Shown: in pieces, positions 12,255 to 22,784 of the stretch | Position numbering within the stretch: position 1 is the first letter of the stretch | Layout: each line of letters begins with the position of its first letter | DNA from: Komagataella phaffii GS115 | Lineage: Eukaryota > Ascomycota > Pichiomycetes > Pichiales > Pichiaceae | NCBI RefSeq assembly: GCF_000027005.1 | Contig: NC_012965.1 | Coordinates: 2,095,001-2,159,000 of the forward strand | Reading direction: 5' to 3' | Length of the DNA: 64,000 nucleotides | Notes under the pieces: generated by a model | Told to the model about the DNA's origin: nothing | Databases searched by the model: none | The model's input: the letters and a program-made list of their open reading frames with translations, nothing else | Translations under genes and position numbers: made by a program

Positions 12255-14255
12255 ATGAGCTCCTTGAAAGAAAATAGGAAATTCACTGAGGAAAATGCTT
12301 CAAATAAGAGGCCTAAATTAGAACCTCAGACTTCCTTAAAAGAAAAGTACAGGCTCTCCGGAATCAAGGAACCAGATGTTGGAATTACTGAGTATATCAC
12401 CAAAGATGATACAGGTTTCACAGGAATCTTGAAGCATAGATACACAGATTTTTTAGTTAATGAGATAGACACTGATGGGAATGTTATATATTTGGAGAAT
12501 GTTGGTTTTGAGCCCAAGAAGCGACCTCCGAGAGAAGCTAACTCTTGCAAGAAGCAAGATGTGACGCCTTGCACTATCAAGTTATCTGAGGAACATAGAA
12601 TAAAGCTTGAAAGTTATTTTGGCGAGGAAGATGTTAAAAAATTATTAGCTTTGTTAGTGACTGGCGATAATCTTGTCAGCCAGCGGACATTCGACGACAA
12701 AGAGCAAAGAACTAAGATCCATAAACTTTTAAGGGAAGCGTTTTATGGAAAGTTAGAAACAATAACATCAGAGAATAACCGGTTTAAAATTGCTTTGTTG
12801 ACTAAGGGAAGTCGTCGGAGCAAGGCCGATTCTGTGATTGTGGAACATAGCTTAGGAAAGCCAACCGAATTTTTGCATGTTACGATGCTAAAGGAGAATA
12901 AGGAAACAATGGAAGTTGCGTCCACATTGAGTAGGCTCCTGAAAATTCCCGTGAAATGGATTTCCTACGCGGGGACCAAGGATAGAAGAGGAGTGACTGT
13001 TCAACGGTTGTCGCTAGAAAAAATGCGGGTTGAAAGGGTATCACACTTGAATAAAGTTCTCCGAGGAGTTAAATTAGGATCATTCGCTTACGCCACTCAG
13101 CCCTTAAAGTTGGGGCAGCTTAATGGCAATAGCTTCTTAATAACCATAAAGGATGTGAAATATAGTGGTGTTTTGGAGAAAATCTTGGAGAACAGATTAC
13201 AGACTCTAGACAGCTCTGGCTTTGTCAATTATTTTGGCATGCAGCGATTTGGCACATTTTCTGTTCCAACTCACATAGTTGGGATTCAGTTGTTGCAAAG
13301 TAACTGGAAGGGAGCCGTTGAGTTACTTCTTTCAGAACAAGAGCTAGTTATGCAGGATTCAATAGAATCTAGAAAAATATGGAAACAAACACATGACGCT
13401 TCTCTTGCTTTGAAGACGATGCCCTCCAAATGTAATGCTGAATATGCGATATTAAAAAAACTTTCTAATGAGAGAAAGAAAGATGGCAATTATACGTCAG
13501 GGTCCTATTTCAATGCAATTATGCAGATTCCACGGAATCTCAGAATTATGTATGGACATGCTTATCAATCGTTTATCTGGAATAGTGTTGCAAGCAAAAG
13601 AATAGAGCTATTTGGGCTAAACGTTGTTGAAGGCGACCTTGTATTACTAACCCAAGATGAAACAGACGAAGATCTCAAGCACCAAGCAAATGATCAATTT
13701 TCGGATGAAAATGACGAGGGTGAAACCGAAGACATAAAAAAGTCTGAATATGTGCAAGCAAAAGTTGTAACCAAACAAGAGATTGAGTCAAAAAAATACT
13801 CAATTTTTGACGTTGTGTTACCGACTCCCGGATTCGACGTAATCTATCCTAGCAACGAAATACTTCGTCAGGTTTACATCGACCTCATGGCCAAAGATGG
13901 CCTTGATCCTTTTCTTATGTCTCGTCGTGTACGAGAGTTTTCCTATGCTGGCACTTACAGACGTCTATTAGGAACCGTCAATGGCTTGGAATATTATGTA
14001 CGACATTATTCGGATAACAACGAATCATTGGTAAGAACTGACTTGGAGCTGTTAAAGCTTTCTGGTACACTTAACCAGGCTGAAGGAACTCATCCTTTAC
14101 TGGAAGCTAAGAGGATTGTGGAAGATAAACCGGGCGATAAGATTGCTATTATAGTTAAGATGCAATTAGATGTTGCATCTTATGCAACAATGGCGTTACG
14201 AGAACTCATGAGGACAGAAACTTCTCGTAGGGGTGACACCCATGAAGAAGAGTAA
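12255..14255 (+). CDS. PUS7: TruD-family tRNA/snRNA pseudouridine synthase
   Basis: This 666-residue pseudouridine synthase modifies U35 in tRNA-Tyr and U2 snRNA, and mRNAs, in the yeast orthologue (676 residues). The TruD catalytic block WISYAGTKDRRGVTVQ holds the likely catalytic Asp243. Other family blocks are NYFGMQRFG, MYGHAYQSFIWN, LPTPGFDV and SRRVREFSYAGTYRRL. An acidic insertion near 475-495 (DENDEGETEDIKK) is low complexity. The basic start (NKRPK) could be a nuclear signal. ATG 12255 is the first in frame. PUS7 is divergent from RAD53, about 300 bases away. Confidence 0.93.
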   Translation: MSSLKENRKFTEENASNKRPKLEPQTSLKEKYRLSGIKEPDVGITEYITKDDTGFTGILKHRYTDFLVNEIDTDGNVIYLENVGFEPKKRPPREANSCKKQDVTPCTIKLSEEHRIKLESYFGEEDVKKLLALLVTGDNLVSQRTFDDKEQRTKIHKLLREAFYGKLETITSENNRFKIALLTKGSRRSKADSVIVEHSLGKPTEFLHVTMLKENKETMEVASTLSRLLKIPVKWISYAGTKDRRGVTVQRLSLEKMRVERVSHLNKVLRGVKLGSFAYATQPLKLGQLNGNSFLITIKDVKYSGVLEKILENRLQTLDSSGFVNYFGMQRFGTFSVPTHIVGIQLLQSNWKGAVELLLSEQELVMQDSIESRKIWKQTHDASLALKTMPSKCNAEYAILKKLSNERKKDGNYTSGSYFNAIMQIPRNLRIMYGHAYQSFIWNSVASKRIELFGLNVVEGDLVLLTQDETDEDLKHQANDQFSDENDEGETEDIKKSEYVQAKVVTKQEIESKKYSIFDVVLPTPGFDVIYPSNEILRQVYIDLMAKDGLDPFLMSRRVREFSYAGTYRRLLGTVNGLEYYVRHYSDNNESLVRTDLELLKLSGTLNQAEGTHPLLEAKRIVEDKPGDKIAIIVKMQLDVASYATMALRELMRTETSRRGDTHEEE

Positions 14256-14462
14256 ACGTCGCAGAGTGCATCACATCGAAATTATTCAAATCTCTTTCTG
14301 TACTACAACCCCCTACTACTTAATGCATGTATTAAATGGCACATAACCTGTAGGGTTCAGTTTCGGCCACCTTAACTTTACCTTTCTGATACACTCTTAT
14401 CTTTTTCTCACTTATACTGTGATCTTGCCGAGTTAGTTGCTTTCTCTTTGCTGTATATCTAC

Positions 14463-15623
14463 ATGTTTAAACCGACCTATTTTGCACATTTTCAAGGGTC
14501 AAATTCATTATGTGGACCGGAAGTAGGTAAAATTACGGAATCATTGGAGACGCCAGGTAAAGTGATATCAATAAACCGAAGAGTTAGCTCCATGAATACT
14601 GCGTTTCATGGCCACAAGACCGATAAGAGCTTTAAAAAACTGGCTCGGACTTTCTCATTGTGGAATGATCAAGATTCTGAGAGCTGCGAACAAGACAGCT
14701 CAATACGCAAAAATAAAATCAGATCAAAACTACTTAATTCTGCAAACAGAATGTCGGGTAGGTTCACCAATTCTTTAAAACTCCATGATAGGAAGTCACC
14801 TTTGCCAGGAGACCTGCAACTTTCTATGCTGAGGGATAGACCATTCTCCAAGTCTGGATACCTGACCGCGAATCATTATGTTTCCAACCAACCATCTATG
14901 CAGGATGATTCACTGACAAGCGAAAATAGAACAATATCAAGTGTGGGGAACAGAGTCATACGCCTTAGCGAACTTCCGCCTATGGCTTCCTTGAACAGTA
15001 TTCTCACTCAAGCGATGGGAGGGCCGTTGGAGAGGGTATACTTAACCCATCCTTCGATCCCCCATCCGATTACAGAAGAGGATGTGACAAATTCTAATAT
15101 ATCATGGAATCATTTGACTGTTCAACTGTTTTTCGCTTCCCCTGAGAACGCTCATAAGTTTCTGAACTATGGATGCACTGGAATGTTCACCATAAATGGA
15201 GTTCATCCTCAGCTACAATGGGCAAGTAGAGTACTACAGGAAACCACGTTGCTTCCCATAATCAAAGACCATATCGCATCCAACTCTGCTAGAAGAATTT
15301 TAATCTTCAAGAACAAAACTGTCCAGACCAAAAATAAAAGTTCATCCCTCATCAAAGGGTACCCTTCACCGACTATCAACTATTCTTTCGACTTCGATAT
15401 CAGGAAGATTAAGGAAAATTTGTCAAAATATGGTAACATTATTGGCATTGATCCTGTTATTTCGCAAAAATTGTGCTTCTGCGTTCATTTCTACGATATC
15501 CGCAGTGCCATCATTGTGAAACATGAAATCGATAGGGCTGATAGTGAACTAAGCGTCGAATATGAGGACTGGAATGTATGGTATGCAAAAGACCCTACTG
15601 ACACGCCATATCCAGAACTTTAA
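14463..15623 (+). CDS. Unrecognised protein with RRM-like C-terminal half
   Basis: I do not recognise a named orthologue. From ATG 14463 it encodes 386 residues; the frame also extends 5 codons upstream to a TTG, which I reject as a start. Residues ~1-170 are basic, Ser-rich and probably disordered (SFKKLARTFSLW, NRMSGRFTNSLK). The C-terminal half has two alternating beta/alpha stretches that look like diverged RRMs. The first is about 185-275 (PLERVYL, NHLTVQLFFASPENAHKFLN). The second is about 278-365 (RRILIFKNK, FDFDIRKIKENLSKYGNIIGID, CFCVHFYDIRSAIIVKHEI). The NIIGIDPV and DIRSAIIV pattern fits a fungal RRM regulator of translation or mRNA. Met44 (MNTAFHGHK) is a possible later start. Coding status is confident; function is not. 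Confidence 0.7.
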   Translation: MFKPTYFAHFQGSNSLCGPEVGKITESLETPGKVISINRRVSSMNTAFHGHKTDKSFKKLARTFSLWNDQDSESCEQDSSIRKNKIRSKLLNSANRMSGRFTNSLKLHDRKSPLPGDLQLSMLRDRPFSKSGYLTANHYVSNQPSMQDDSLTSENRTISSVGNRVIRLSELPPMASLNSILTQAMGGPLERVYLTHPSIPHPITEEDVTNSNISWNHLTVQLFFASPENAHKFLNYGCTGMFTINGVHPQLQWASRVLQETTLLPIIKDHIASNSARRILIFKNKTVQTKNKSSSLIKGYPSPTINYSFDFDIRKIKENLSKYGNIIGIDPVISQKLCFCVHFYDIRSAIIVKHEIDRADSELSVEYEDWNVWYAKDPTDTPYPEL

Positions 15624-16521
15624 GAACCACCACCTATGATCTTTGCCTCAAATGACAGGCAATTGTTTATGATACATTTGCTTATTTGACGTATGAATAA
15701 ATTTAGGTCTATTGTACATGTACTTGAAAGGGTGATTGCATGTTCCTCTTTTACATTTGTTGATGTTGGAAGGGTTAACCTTATAAAAACCTGGACTCTT
15801 TGTGCCGCTCTAACTGACTCTAGTGCTTTTGTTATAGTGAATCTTCTCACCTAAAACATTCCATTTACCTGTAATCAGTTCCCTGAATCAGTGTTATTAA
15901 CAGCCCCCCGCCCACGTAAAGATTGAATATGACTACAAGCGGAGTAAAGCCTTCCTAAGCGCATATATTTAAATAGCCCAGATCAATGCGTGACAGGATA
16001 ACATGGACCCGATCGTTAAGCACGAGCTTGGGTCTCTAAGGATCTCTACTACTCGACAACCGACATCCTCAAAATGTTCTTTTGATTCGCAATTTCTTAG
16101 ATCGGCAATACTGTTTGACATACGTCACATTATCAATTGGACACGTATGCAATTTTGAAGTTAGCTTTTTTAAGAGGTACGAACTCTGAAAACTGAAGAA
16201 GAAAAAAGGTAGCTGCACAGTTTCCAAGTGCGGAATTATAATTGCTTCGTATTTTTTCTTCCCGCGTTAATCTTTTTTATGAAGAAACACCTCATTGCTT
16301 ATGTAAGAAAACGGGTGACTATATTGTAGAGGCCGTAATCCCGGGTACAAAAATTGAAAGTGCTTTCTTCTTTAAGAAACAACAAGTTATATCAAAACAG
16401 ATTTCAAGTCGCTAGCGCCTCTTCACCTAAAAAAATAAGAGATATTTAATTTGTTATATTAAACTTCTGCAGGGCTAAGTTGATGAGCAAAAGTCGTTAC
16501 ATTTAAACATCAAACATCATA
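15624..16521. other. Intergenic region upstream of the Hrk1-like kinase
   Basis: About 900 bases carry no supported gene. A 76-codon leftward frame ending at 15620 begins with GTG and shows no family match. The region holds a C-rich patch (CCCCCCGCCC near 15904) that could bind a zinc-finger factor, and a small GACCC/GGGTC stem near 16010-16035. It is probably a long promoter and leader for the kinase gene. Confidence 0.5.
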
Positions 16522-18282
16522 ATGCCATCTAAGTTTTTATCATTCAAGAAGCACCACTACAATCACCATGATTCGGAAGGAGATCCGGAAAAATTGACAA
16601 CACCCCCATTGGGGAAGCCATCAAACTTGGTATCTCGTAAGTCTTTCTTAGGAATTCCATTAGGCAAAACTCATTCATCAGAGTCATTCCATTCCGAATT
16701 TGAAGACCATTCTTCCAATCATCAAAGACCAAATTCAACTTACAATAATGACAATGAACAATCGAAATCGTCAATGGTAGAATTAAAGCGATTCTTTCGA
16801 CCAACTAAGAAGCTTCAACATGCCTCAAGCTCTTCTACTACTCCCTCTAGGCCCATAACTCCATCAATTGAGAATTCCGGTGCAAAGGCTACTTTTACGC
16901 ATGATTCAGACAATAATATGGTCCTTAATACTTCCAGAAAGTTTTTAGATGATCTTGAGGGATCATTAGTGAAAAAATATGGAAAGCTAGGTAAGACTCT
17001 AGGTTCTGGAGCTGGCGGTTCCGTACGTTTGCTGACAAGAGAGTCCGACGGTGTAACTTTCGCTGTAAAAGAGTTCAGACCTAGGCGACCGAACGAAAAC
17101 TCCAAAGAGTATGCAAAGAAGTGCACTGCTGAGTTTTTCATTGGGTCAACTTTAAAGCATCCCAATGTGATTCAAATTTTTGATATCATTTCCGAACACA
17201 GCCACTATTACCAGGTTATGGAATATGCTCCGATTGACTTTTTTGCTGTCGTTATGTCTGGAAAAATGTCACGCTCCGAAATCAATTGTTGTTTGAAACA
17301 GATTACTTTGGGAGTCGCTTACATGCATTCTGTCGGCTTAGCACATAGGGATTTGAAATTAGACAATTGTGTGGTAACATCTGATGGCATCATAAAGTTA
17401 ATCGATTTTGGATCCGCAGTCATATTTAAATACCCCTTCGAAGAGAAGCCAGTAGCGGCTCATGGAATCGTAGGATCTGACCCATATCTGGCCCCAGAAG
17501 TTCTAACCAGTACAAAATCTTATGATCCACAAGCTGTTGACGTGTGGTCTATAGCTATTATATATTGCTGCATGACGTTGAGGCGTTTTCCTTGGAAGGC
17601 TCCAAAACTAACTGACAACAGTTTCAAGCTTTACGCTATGAATGACGACGAGCCTCATGATTATGTTCAGAGTGCTTTGCACCACAAACATCTATTGCAA
17701 AAGAGGAAGCAAAAAGCTTTGGAATTACAATTGAACACAGAGTCAAATACAACCACTACTGATAAAGAGCTGGTACCATCGATAAAACATCCCAACGAAA
17801 TGGCACAGCATGAGGTCAGCAAAAGTGTAGAGGGAGTCGAAGAAATAGGGCCAGCTGAACTTAGGACCAGGGAAACATTAAAGATCATCCGAGATAAGGA
17901 GAATACTGGAGCCCTGACAAAGCAGTTTGAAGATATACACATAGAAAACAACGTTCGACCCAATAGTCCTGAGGCATCTTTACCTAGACAACAAGATTCG
18001 AAACCTGAACGTCGACATGCCGGCCATACCAAGATTCATAAGCAAATACATGGTCGCTACCGACTTATGAGGCTATTACCTCATTCTGCTAGACCTATTA
18101 TGTCTAGATTGTTAGAGATTGATGTTGAGAAAAGGGCAACTATAAAGGATCTTTTAGAAGATGGATGGTTCTCTGAGATTAAGTACTGTACCCAAGATGA
18201 AAGAGGAAACGTGATCTCCGCAGAGAATCATCAACATACTATTGTGCTTGGAGATGTTGATACAGCAGTGCCATCTGCATGA
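16522..18282 (+). CDS. Ser/Thr kinase of the fungal Npr1/Hal5 group, Hrk1/Rtk1-like
   Basis: This 586-residue kinase has a long Ser/Thr-rich N-terminal region (1-150) of the type seen in kinases that regulate plasma-membrane transporters. The kinase domain starts near 153 with KYGKLGKTLGSGAGGSVRLL. It contains FAVKEFRPRRP, MEYAPIDFFAVVMSGKMS, HRDLKLDN (Asp277) and DFGSAV in place of the usual DFGLA, then GSDPYLAPEV. A low-complexity insertion (roughly 405-505) splits the C-lobe before the final helices (RPIMSRLLEIDVEKRATIKDLL). GAGGSVR and the DFGSA variant fit Hrk1/Rtk1, which in Saccharomyces affect Pma1 and ion homeostasis. I cannot separate Hrk1 from Rtk1 or Ptk by eye. Confidence 0.82.
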   Translation: MPSKFLSFKKHHYNHHDSEGDPEKLTTPPLGKPSNLVSRKSFLGIPLGKTHSSESFHSEFEDHSSNHQRPNSTYNNDNEQSKSSMVELKRFFRPTKKLQHASSSSTTPSRPITPSIENSGAKATFTHDSDNNMVLNTSRKFLDDLEGSLVKKYGKLGKTLGSGAGGSVRLLTRESDGVTFAVKEFRPRRPNENSKEYAKKCTAEFFIGSTLKHPNVIQIFDIISEHSHYYQVMEYAPIDFFAVVMSGKMSRSEINCCLKQITLGVAYMHSVGLAHRDLKLDNCVVTSDGIIKLIDFGSAVIFKYPFEEKPVAAHGIVGSDPYLAPEVLTSTKSYDPQAVDVWSIAIIYCCMTLRRFPWKAPKLTDNSFKLYAMNDDEPHDYVQSALHHKHLLQKRKQKALELQLNTESNTTTTDKELVPSIKHPNEMAQHEVSKSVEGVEEIGPAELRTRETLKIIRDKENTGALTKQFEDIHIENNVRPNSPEASLPRQQDSKPERRHAGHTKIHKQIHGRYRLMRLLPHSARPIMSRLLEIDVEKRATIKDLLEDGWFSEIKYCTQDERGNVISAENHQHTIVLGDVDTAVPSA

Positions 18283-18478
18283 ATAAATTGTATAGCATCT
18301 TGCTATATTTTCGTAGAACTTCTACACATGTCGATATAGAAGAGAGTTTAGAATATGTGCAGAGTTTAAATGAGTGAAGTGCTAGTAAAGTTCTACTTTT
18401 TGCCCTATCAAAAATTTTAAGATTCGCGTTGTTTTCTAAGTTTTGGTATTTTCTTCGATTCTGATATAGACTAGTTGC

Positions 18479-19981
18479 ATGAGTGATATACTGACAAAAA
18501 AGCAAGATATCGAATTACGAAGAGCAGTCATCCAATATTTGCGTTACTTTGTTCCTGAGTTTGCTCAGGATACGGCGGTCAACACTATTTCAAGATTATT
18601 GTTAGATGCAGACCTTAATAAGTTTGATAACGAGATCCAAAGGATGATCCCTAAACAATATCTTGAAAAGAAATGGACTGCAGTTTTGCGACTTCATAGA
18701 AAGGTAGAGGAATTAGAAAGAACAATAGGTTATCAGTCAAATAAAGTTGAAATCGAACTTCAGTCGCAACCCCATTCCGATATTACATCCAATTCATTAG
18801 ATAGAATAAATTGGGTACCAGGTATAGAGCCCTTCCAAAAGCTAAACATGCACAATGGCCATCCTGTAACCGCAATTGATATACACCCTTTTCAGCCAAT
18901 AATGGCCACAGCTTCTCAAGATGGAACAATAGTAATATGGAACCTACTGAATCTGACAGAGCCTCAGCAGATTATTAGGAACGCTCACACAAGATCAATA
19001 AACACAATTAAATTTATGAACCAAGAAGTTATGGATGGCCATAGCACCAAGAAAAATAGACTTCTCTTGGCTACTGGATCTTCAGATCTTCTGATTAAAA
19101 TTTGGGATATTGAAGATTCTGCCAATTTGAAAGCTTTGAGAACACTGACAGGCCATGAAAATATAATCTCATGTCTTTGTTTTCATCCAACAGAGCCATC
19201 TAAACTTGTCAGCTGTTCAAAAGACAAAACGACAAAGGTTTGGGACACGAGAACGGGTTCCATTGTTCTATCATTTGTAGGCCATTCTAACTGGGTTCGA
19301 TCTGTTGACATCAATAGAACAGGAGAGTTTACCCTAACAAGCTCTAATGACCATAGTATCAGACTTTCCAGTTTGTTAACAGGCACTGGAATTGGACTAA
19401 TGATAGGCCATGAGCAAGTAGTAGAAAAAGTAAAATTTCTACCAATGGCCTGCAATAAGTATTTGGATCATATTGCGGGGGTAAAATTTCAAAACGAATT
19501 GAAAATCAATGACGATAATTATAACAAAGTGGACTACAAGTATTGTATTTCTGGAGGAAGAGATAACTCTGTTTGTATTTGGCTTTTACCGTTACCCTTA
19601 ATAAGATCTGATGGAACTATGCATCCCTCTACCAACCCAGAAGGAAAGCTGATTTTGAAGTTGACAGAGCACAAATCCTGGGTCAAAGATATAGCTATAC
19701 ATCCAAATAGCAGGTTTATTATTTCTGTGGGTGATGATCGAAAAATCAATATTTGGGATCTCGGTTTATTGCTGGAGTCCAACTTGTTGCAGCCCTTTCG
19801 ATCAATATCAACTCAAGGGTTCCCAAGCACTCTTTGTATGGCAAAGCCAGTAATCAAAGATCAGGAATCCGACGACTTAATTTTATTGAACGAAGCTATG
19901 CGATGTTACTTGGCCGTGGGCCATTCAGACGGTACAGTGACTCTATGGAAAAAAAATATTCAAAAAGAGTACATTCTATAG
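18479..19981 (+). CDS. PAC1: LIS1-family dynein regulator Pac1
   Basis: This 500-residue LIS1 orthologue targets dynein to microtubule plus ends for nuclear migration (494 residues in Saccharomyces). A LisH motif covers about 8-40 (LRRAVIQYLRYFVPEFAQDT), followed by a short coiled coil at about 60-90 (VLRLHRKVEELERTIGY). WD40 repeats start near 125 (HNGHPVTAIDIHPFQPIMATASQDGTIVIWN) and continue to the end, forming a propeller of about seven blades. Each carries GH and WD/IWD signatures (LTGHENIISCLCFHP, VGHSNWVRSVDIN). ATG 18479 is the natural start. It converges with VPH1; only about 50 bases separate the stops. Confidence 0.93.
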   Translation: MSDILTKKQDIELRRAVIQYLRYFVPEFAQDTAVNTISRLLLDADLNKFDNEIQRMIPKQYLEKKWTAVLRLHRKVEELERTIGYQSNKVEIELQSQPHSDITSNSLDRINWVPGIEPFQKLNMHNGHPVTAIDIHPFQPIMATASQDGTIVIWNLLNLTEPQQIIRNAHTRSINTIKFMNQEVMDGHSTKKNRLLLATGSSDLLIKIWDIEDSANLKALRTLTGHENIISCLCFHPTEPSKLVSCSKDKTTKVWDTRTGSIVLSFVGHSNWVRSVDINRTGEFTLTSSNDHSIRLSSLLTGTGIGLMIGHEQVVEKVKFLPMACNKYLDHIAGVKFQNELKINDDNYNKVDYKYCISGGRDNSVCIWLLPLPLIRSDGTMHPSTNPEGKLILKLTEHKSWVKDIAIHPNSRFIISVGDDRKINIWDLGLLLESNLLQPFRSISTQGFPSTLCMAKPVIKDQESDDLILLNEAMRCYLAVGHSDGTVTLWKKNIQKEYIL

Positions 19982-20031
19982 AAATTTAAAGAATTGACCA
20001 GGCAATTGAGTAATCGCCCGCTTCTGAGAGA

Positions 20032-22486
20032 TTATTCTTCATCATCTAGCAGCACGATTTTGAAAGCAAATGGCCGATAAGGCGCTCCCTCACCTTCGAA
20101 AAATTTGGACATGCTTTCAACCCAGTGTAGTCTCAGAGAATGAAGCATCGCTGAGGTACCTTCCATAACAACTAAGATACATACAGTAAGAACAAACCAC
20201 ATTCCAAACATGACGAAAGTAAATATGATTCCCAGCAAACCAGTCATTCCAAATGCGGAGCCTATTGTCATGGACCATAAAACCGAGGAAAGCTGAGCAT
20301 GAGCTAAGGACAGAGCCCATAGTCGCAAATAAGAAGCGGTATGGGAAACACAATTTAGACAGAACTCGATAGTGTGAATCACTTGGTGAATCATTATGTC
20401 ACCAAATTCATGTTCTTCATGTTCCTCGTCGTCTTGAATATTTAGTGAGGACAAAAAGTTGTTCGCTTCTTCGTCAGATGGTTCGTCACTTGAAGGAAGA
20501 TGTTCATACTTTTGTTTGTGAGTGAACTTGAAATGCAAAGGTTTAAACAGCAATAGCCATGGGACACAGACTAAAGCCACCAAAAGTAGAATCACTTGAA
20601 CACTAGCCTGGTTTGGATACAATTCCTCGGTAACATTTCCAGGGCTTAAAAACATTGAGATGAGCATGTTCAACAATGAAGGTGCAGGCTTTTCGATAGC
20701 AATCCAGTCCACAGTCCATTTATAGACAATACAAATGGAAAGGTAACCAAATATTCCTTGCATGAATAGTAATCCGGGAATGAAATTACCAATTATATCG
20801 ACAACAGATTGAAAGTGAAGATAGTTCACCAATGAGAAAATGTAAGAATATGTCATGTGGATGAATCCCATAAGAATTGACAATTTCATTTTGTAAGAGT
20901 TAGAGAACAACAGCGCATTCTCAGTCCCGTGCCAGGCCGGATCCAATCCAATAGGGTACACACCAGTTTGGCGTCCTTCAATCGAATCGCCTTCATTCCA
21001 ACGTGACGGCCAACTCCAGCCGCTCTTGAACCAGGTCATCGATATGGAGAAGATATCATTGTACAGAAAACCAGTGTACATAGAGAAAAGCCCCATCAAC
21101 AACAGAATATATCGTCCAACGTAGGCCATATCGAATATTTCATCTCTTTTGATTCGGGCAATTTTTTTTTTCATTCAATACCAACGTTGCCGCGGCAAGG
21201 AACATAAGAAACCCATGACCCAAGTCTCCAAACATGATAGCAAACATAAATGGAAATGTGGCAGATGTTGGCAGGGCTGCATTAATCTCTCTATAACTTG
21301 CAACACCGTAAGCATCACACATAGATTGGAAAGCAGCAGTAAACTTATTGGTTTTGTGATAAGTTGGCGGGATCTTGGTGGTGCTTAAGGTGTTAACAAT
21401 AATTGGAATGGAATACTGCACAGGGTCGTCTGCAGGCGACGAATTCGAAATTCGTTCCAGGCTGTCTTGAACTTTTTCCAAATCGAAAGTCGGAACCCAG
21501 CCTTCGGCAATTAGACATTTCCTTTGTAAATCATTGTGACAAGTGTTCATTACGTGGTAAACTGATTTTTCGATCCTAATGGCATTGGACCATCCGTGTA
21601 ATTCTCGGGAAATAATAGTCAGCTCTGCGAATAAAGCTCTTTCAATCGTGCTCAGAACTGTGGCAATGTCTGCGAGTCTTTCGTGGACCTTGCCATACTG
21701 TTTTGTCCTTTGTGCTCTCTCTTGCTCTACAAAATACAAGTCTGCATCAAGTGACTCTGCTATCTTTCTAATTCTTGAAAGAATAACTTCACCATGAGCA
21801 TAGATTATGAAAGCATTCTTGTCAACAAATTTCTTGCTATTTGTATCGTAGATAGGTTCTTCAATCTCTTCAAAATTCATATACAAGTTACCCCGTAGGG
21901 ACCTCCAAAGTATCTGTTGCAGAACAGAATACTTTTCTCTATTGATAACACCAGTGACGTAACTGACATCGGCAAGACCTCCATTTTCCAGAAAACTGTC
22001 CGGTTGAAGTTCTCCAAACGAATCCTGGGTACCAGAGACAAGAAAAAACCCATCGCTGGCCTTTAGAACATGTTGCATTTGTTGGAGCTCCATTTTTTTC
22101 TTCTGTAAATCTTGCTGAGACTCTACCAGTTGGGACAGTCTTTCTTCCAAAAACTGGGCCCCTTCAGTTAAATCATCAATACGATCTTTAGATAAAATGG
22201 TTGTGTAATTGAAGGATTCGTCTGAATATGGGTCAGCCTTTGATTCTATGAGGTTTTCGTTTAACAGTGATTGGAAAAACCTATGCTGCCTTTCGACGTT
22301 ATCAAGTTTCTTGATCTCGTCAATGAAGAAACGCTGGAACGCATTTACACTCTTATTTAGGTCCCTGAATTGGACGACCCCAAGATTACCTAGTGTGAAA
22401 ATAGCCTCTCGACTTATATCGGTCGGAATGTACAGTTGAATGAGGGACATCTCAGCCGATCGAAAAATAGCTTCCTGTTCAGCCAT
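20032..22486 (-). CDS. VPH1: V-ATPase Vo subunit a, vacuolar form, interrupted by a 1-base frameshift
   Basis: Subunit a couples ATP-driven rotation to proton transport across the vacuolar membrane. The frame from ATG 22486 ([21 protein letters not shown]) covers the cytosolic half and the first membrane helix ([14 protein letters not shown]). It then breaks at VLNEKK, where a run of ten A (plus T run 21162-21171) should be nine. Removing one base restores [19 protein letters not shown], matching the family, and gives one 817-residue protein (840 in Saccharomyces). The membrane domain includes [34 protein letters not shown] and [19 protein letters not shown], whose arginine is essential for proton transfer. 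The acidic loop [15 protein letters not shown] is typical. It could be Stv1, but most yeasts of this group keep a single gene. Confidence 0.9.
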
Positions 22487-22784
22487 TGTTGTCACCAAAA
22501 GCAAATGTAATAAAATATCAAAAAAGGGTAAAGGCTATATTTGCGATCCAACAACCTAAAACACTATGCTGGAATGGGTTAGATTCTTTAGCTGTTCGAA
22601 CTACTAAAGTGAATGATTGATGTTCAGTTTACTTCCTAGCTCTGGCTGCAAAATGGATAAATGTGTCGGTACACTACCATCACGGATGGCTACCACTGAA
22701 CTATAAAATACAGAAGGAGAAGTTACTTTTTCCAAAGTCTATACGTTTATATATTGACTATGTTTTGTGCTGTATAAATAATGG

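Noticed and set aside
15620..15850. 76-codon minus-strand frame
   Set aside because: It starts with GTG, has no homologue I know and overlaps the end of the RRM-like gene.
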